A stretch of DNA of 6,223 nucleotides. Origin: Niveispirillum sp. (GTDB taxonomy: Bacteria > Pseudomonadota > Alphaproteobacteria > Azospirillales > Azospirillaceae). The stretch lies in NCBI GenBank assembly GCA_016463045.1, contig JAEMSB010000297.1, positions 1 to 6,223 of the forward strand. Reading direction: 5' to 3'. Shown here one piece after another: positions 6,197 to 6,223 of the stretch (its first letter is position 1; the number at the start of each line of letters is the position of its first letter). The notes under the pieces were generated by a model. That model was not told the DNA's origin. It did not search any database and was given only the letters and a program-made list of their open reading frames with translations. The position numbers and the translations under genes were made by a program.

Positions 6197-6223
6197 ATGA
6201 ATTCGGAGCGCATGGCTTTCGGA
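6197..6223 (+). CDS. Start of an unidentified gene (first nine codons only)
   Basis: ATG at 6197 opens a frame reading MNSERMAFG to the right edge. AGGA lies about ten bases upstream as a possible ribosome site, and a possible promoter precedes it. Nine residues are too few to identify a product or to exclude a chance ORF; the in-frame Met at codon 6 is an alternative start. Confidence 0.4.

Overview
The window is G+C-rich, with codon use to match, and reads as chromosomal DNA of a proteobacterium, most likely an alphaproteobacterium of the Rhodospirillales/Azospirillaceae type. That placement is inferred from base composition, a CTTGACCC-type -35 element and general gene style; no marker gene confirms it. 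No tRNA, rRNA, CRISPR array, insertion sequence or prophage gene is visible.

Left part, minus strand: three genes point leftward. The first transcribed is a 563-residue B12-binding-domain radical SAM protein (4237 to 2546). Nineteen bases later comes a 262-residue crotonase-fold protein of the enoyl-CoA hydratase/isomerase family (2526 to 1738). After a 114-base gap comes the N-terminal 541 residues of a large protein-kinase-like/AAA ATPase signalling protein (1623 to beyond base 1). That last frame is open through the left edge and has no stop in the window. Its kinase domain keeps the overall fold signature but has lost several catalytic residues, so it looks like a pseudokinase.

Middle, 4238 to 4756: a divergent control region. 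A plausible minus-strand promoter serves the radical SAM/crotonase pair. On the plus strand there is a well-formed tandem glycine riboswitch (4411 to 4604), with a possible promoter just upstream and a 152-base spacer downstream. The spacer holds two hairpins and a 12-codon ORF with a better Shine-Dalgarno sequence than the gene that follows.

Right part, plus strand: a complete sdaA (4757 to 6142) encodes an iron-sulphur L-serine ammonia-lyase. The layout suggests a glycine-responsive catabolic switch. When glycine is plentiful it can be converted to serine (glycine cleavage plus SHMT, both encoded elsewhere), and SdaA turns serine into pyruvate and ammonia. A possible promoter overlaps the sdaA stop and leads to a new gene whose first nine codons reach the right edge.

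The most novel element is the coupled B12-radical SAM/crotonase pair, whose substrate cannot be read from the sequence. Next are the degenerate kinase domain on the AAA signalling protein and the placement of a tandem glycine riboswitch before sdaA.
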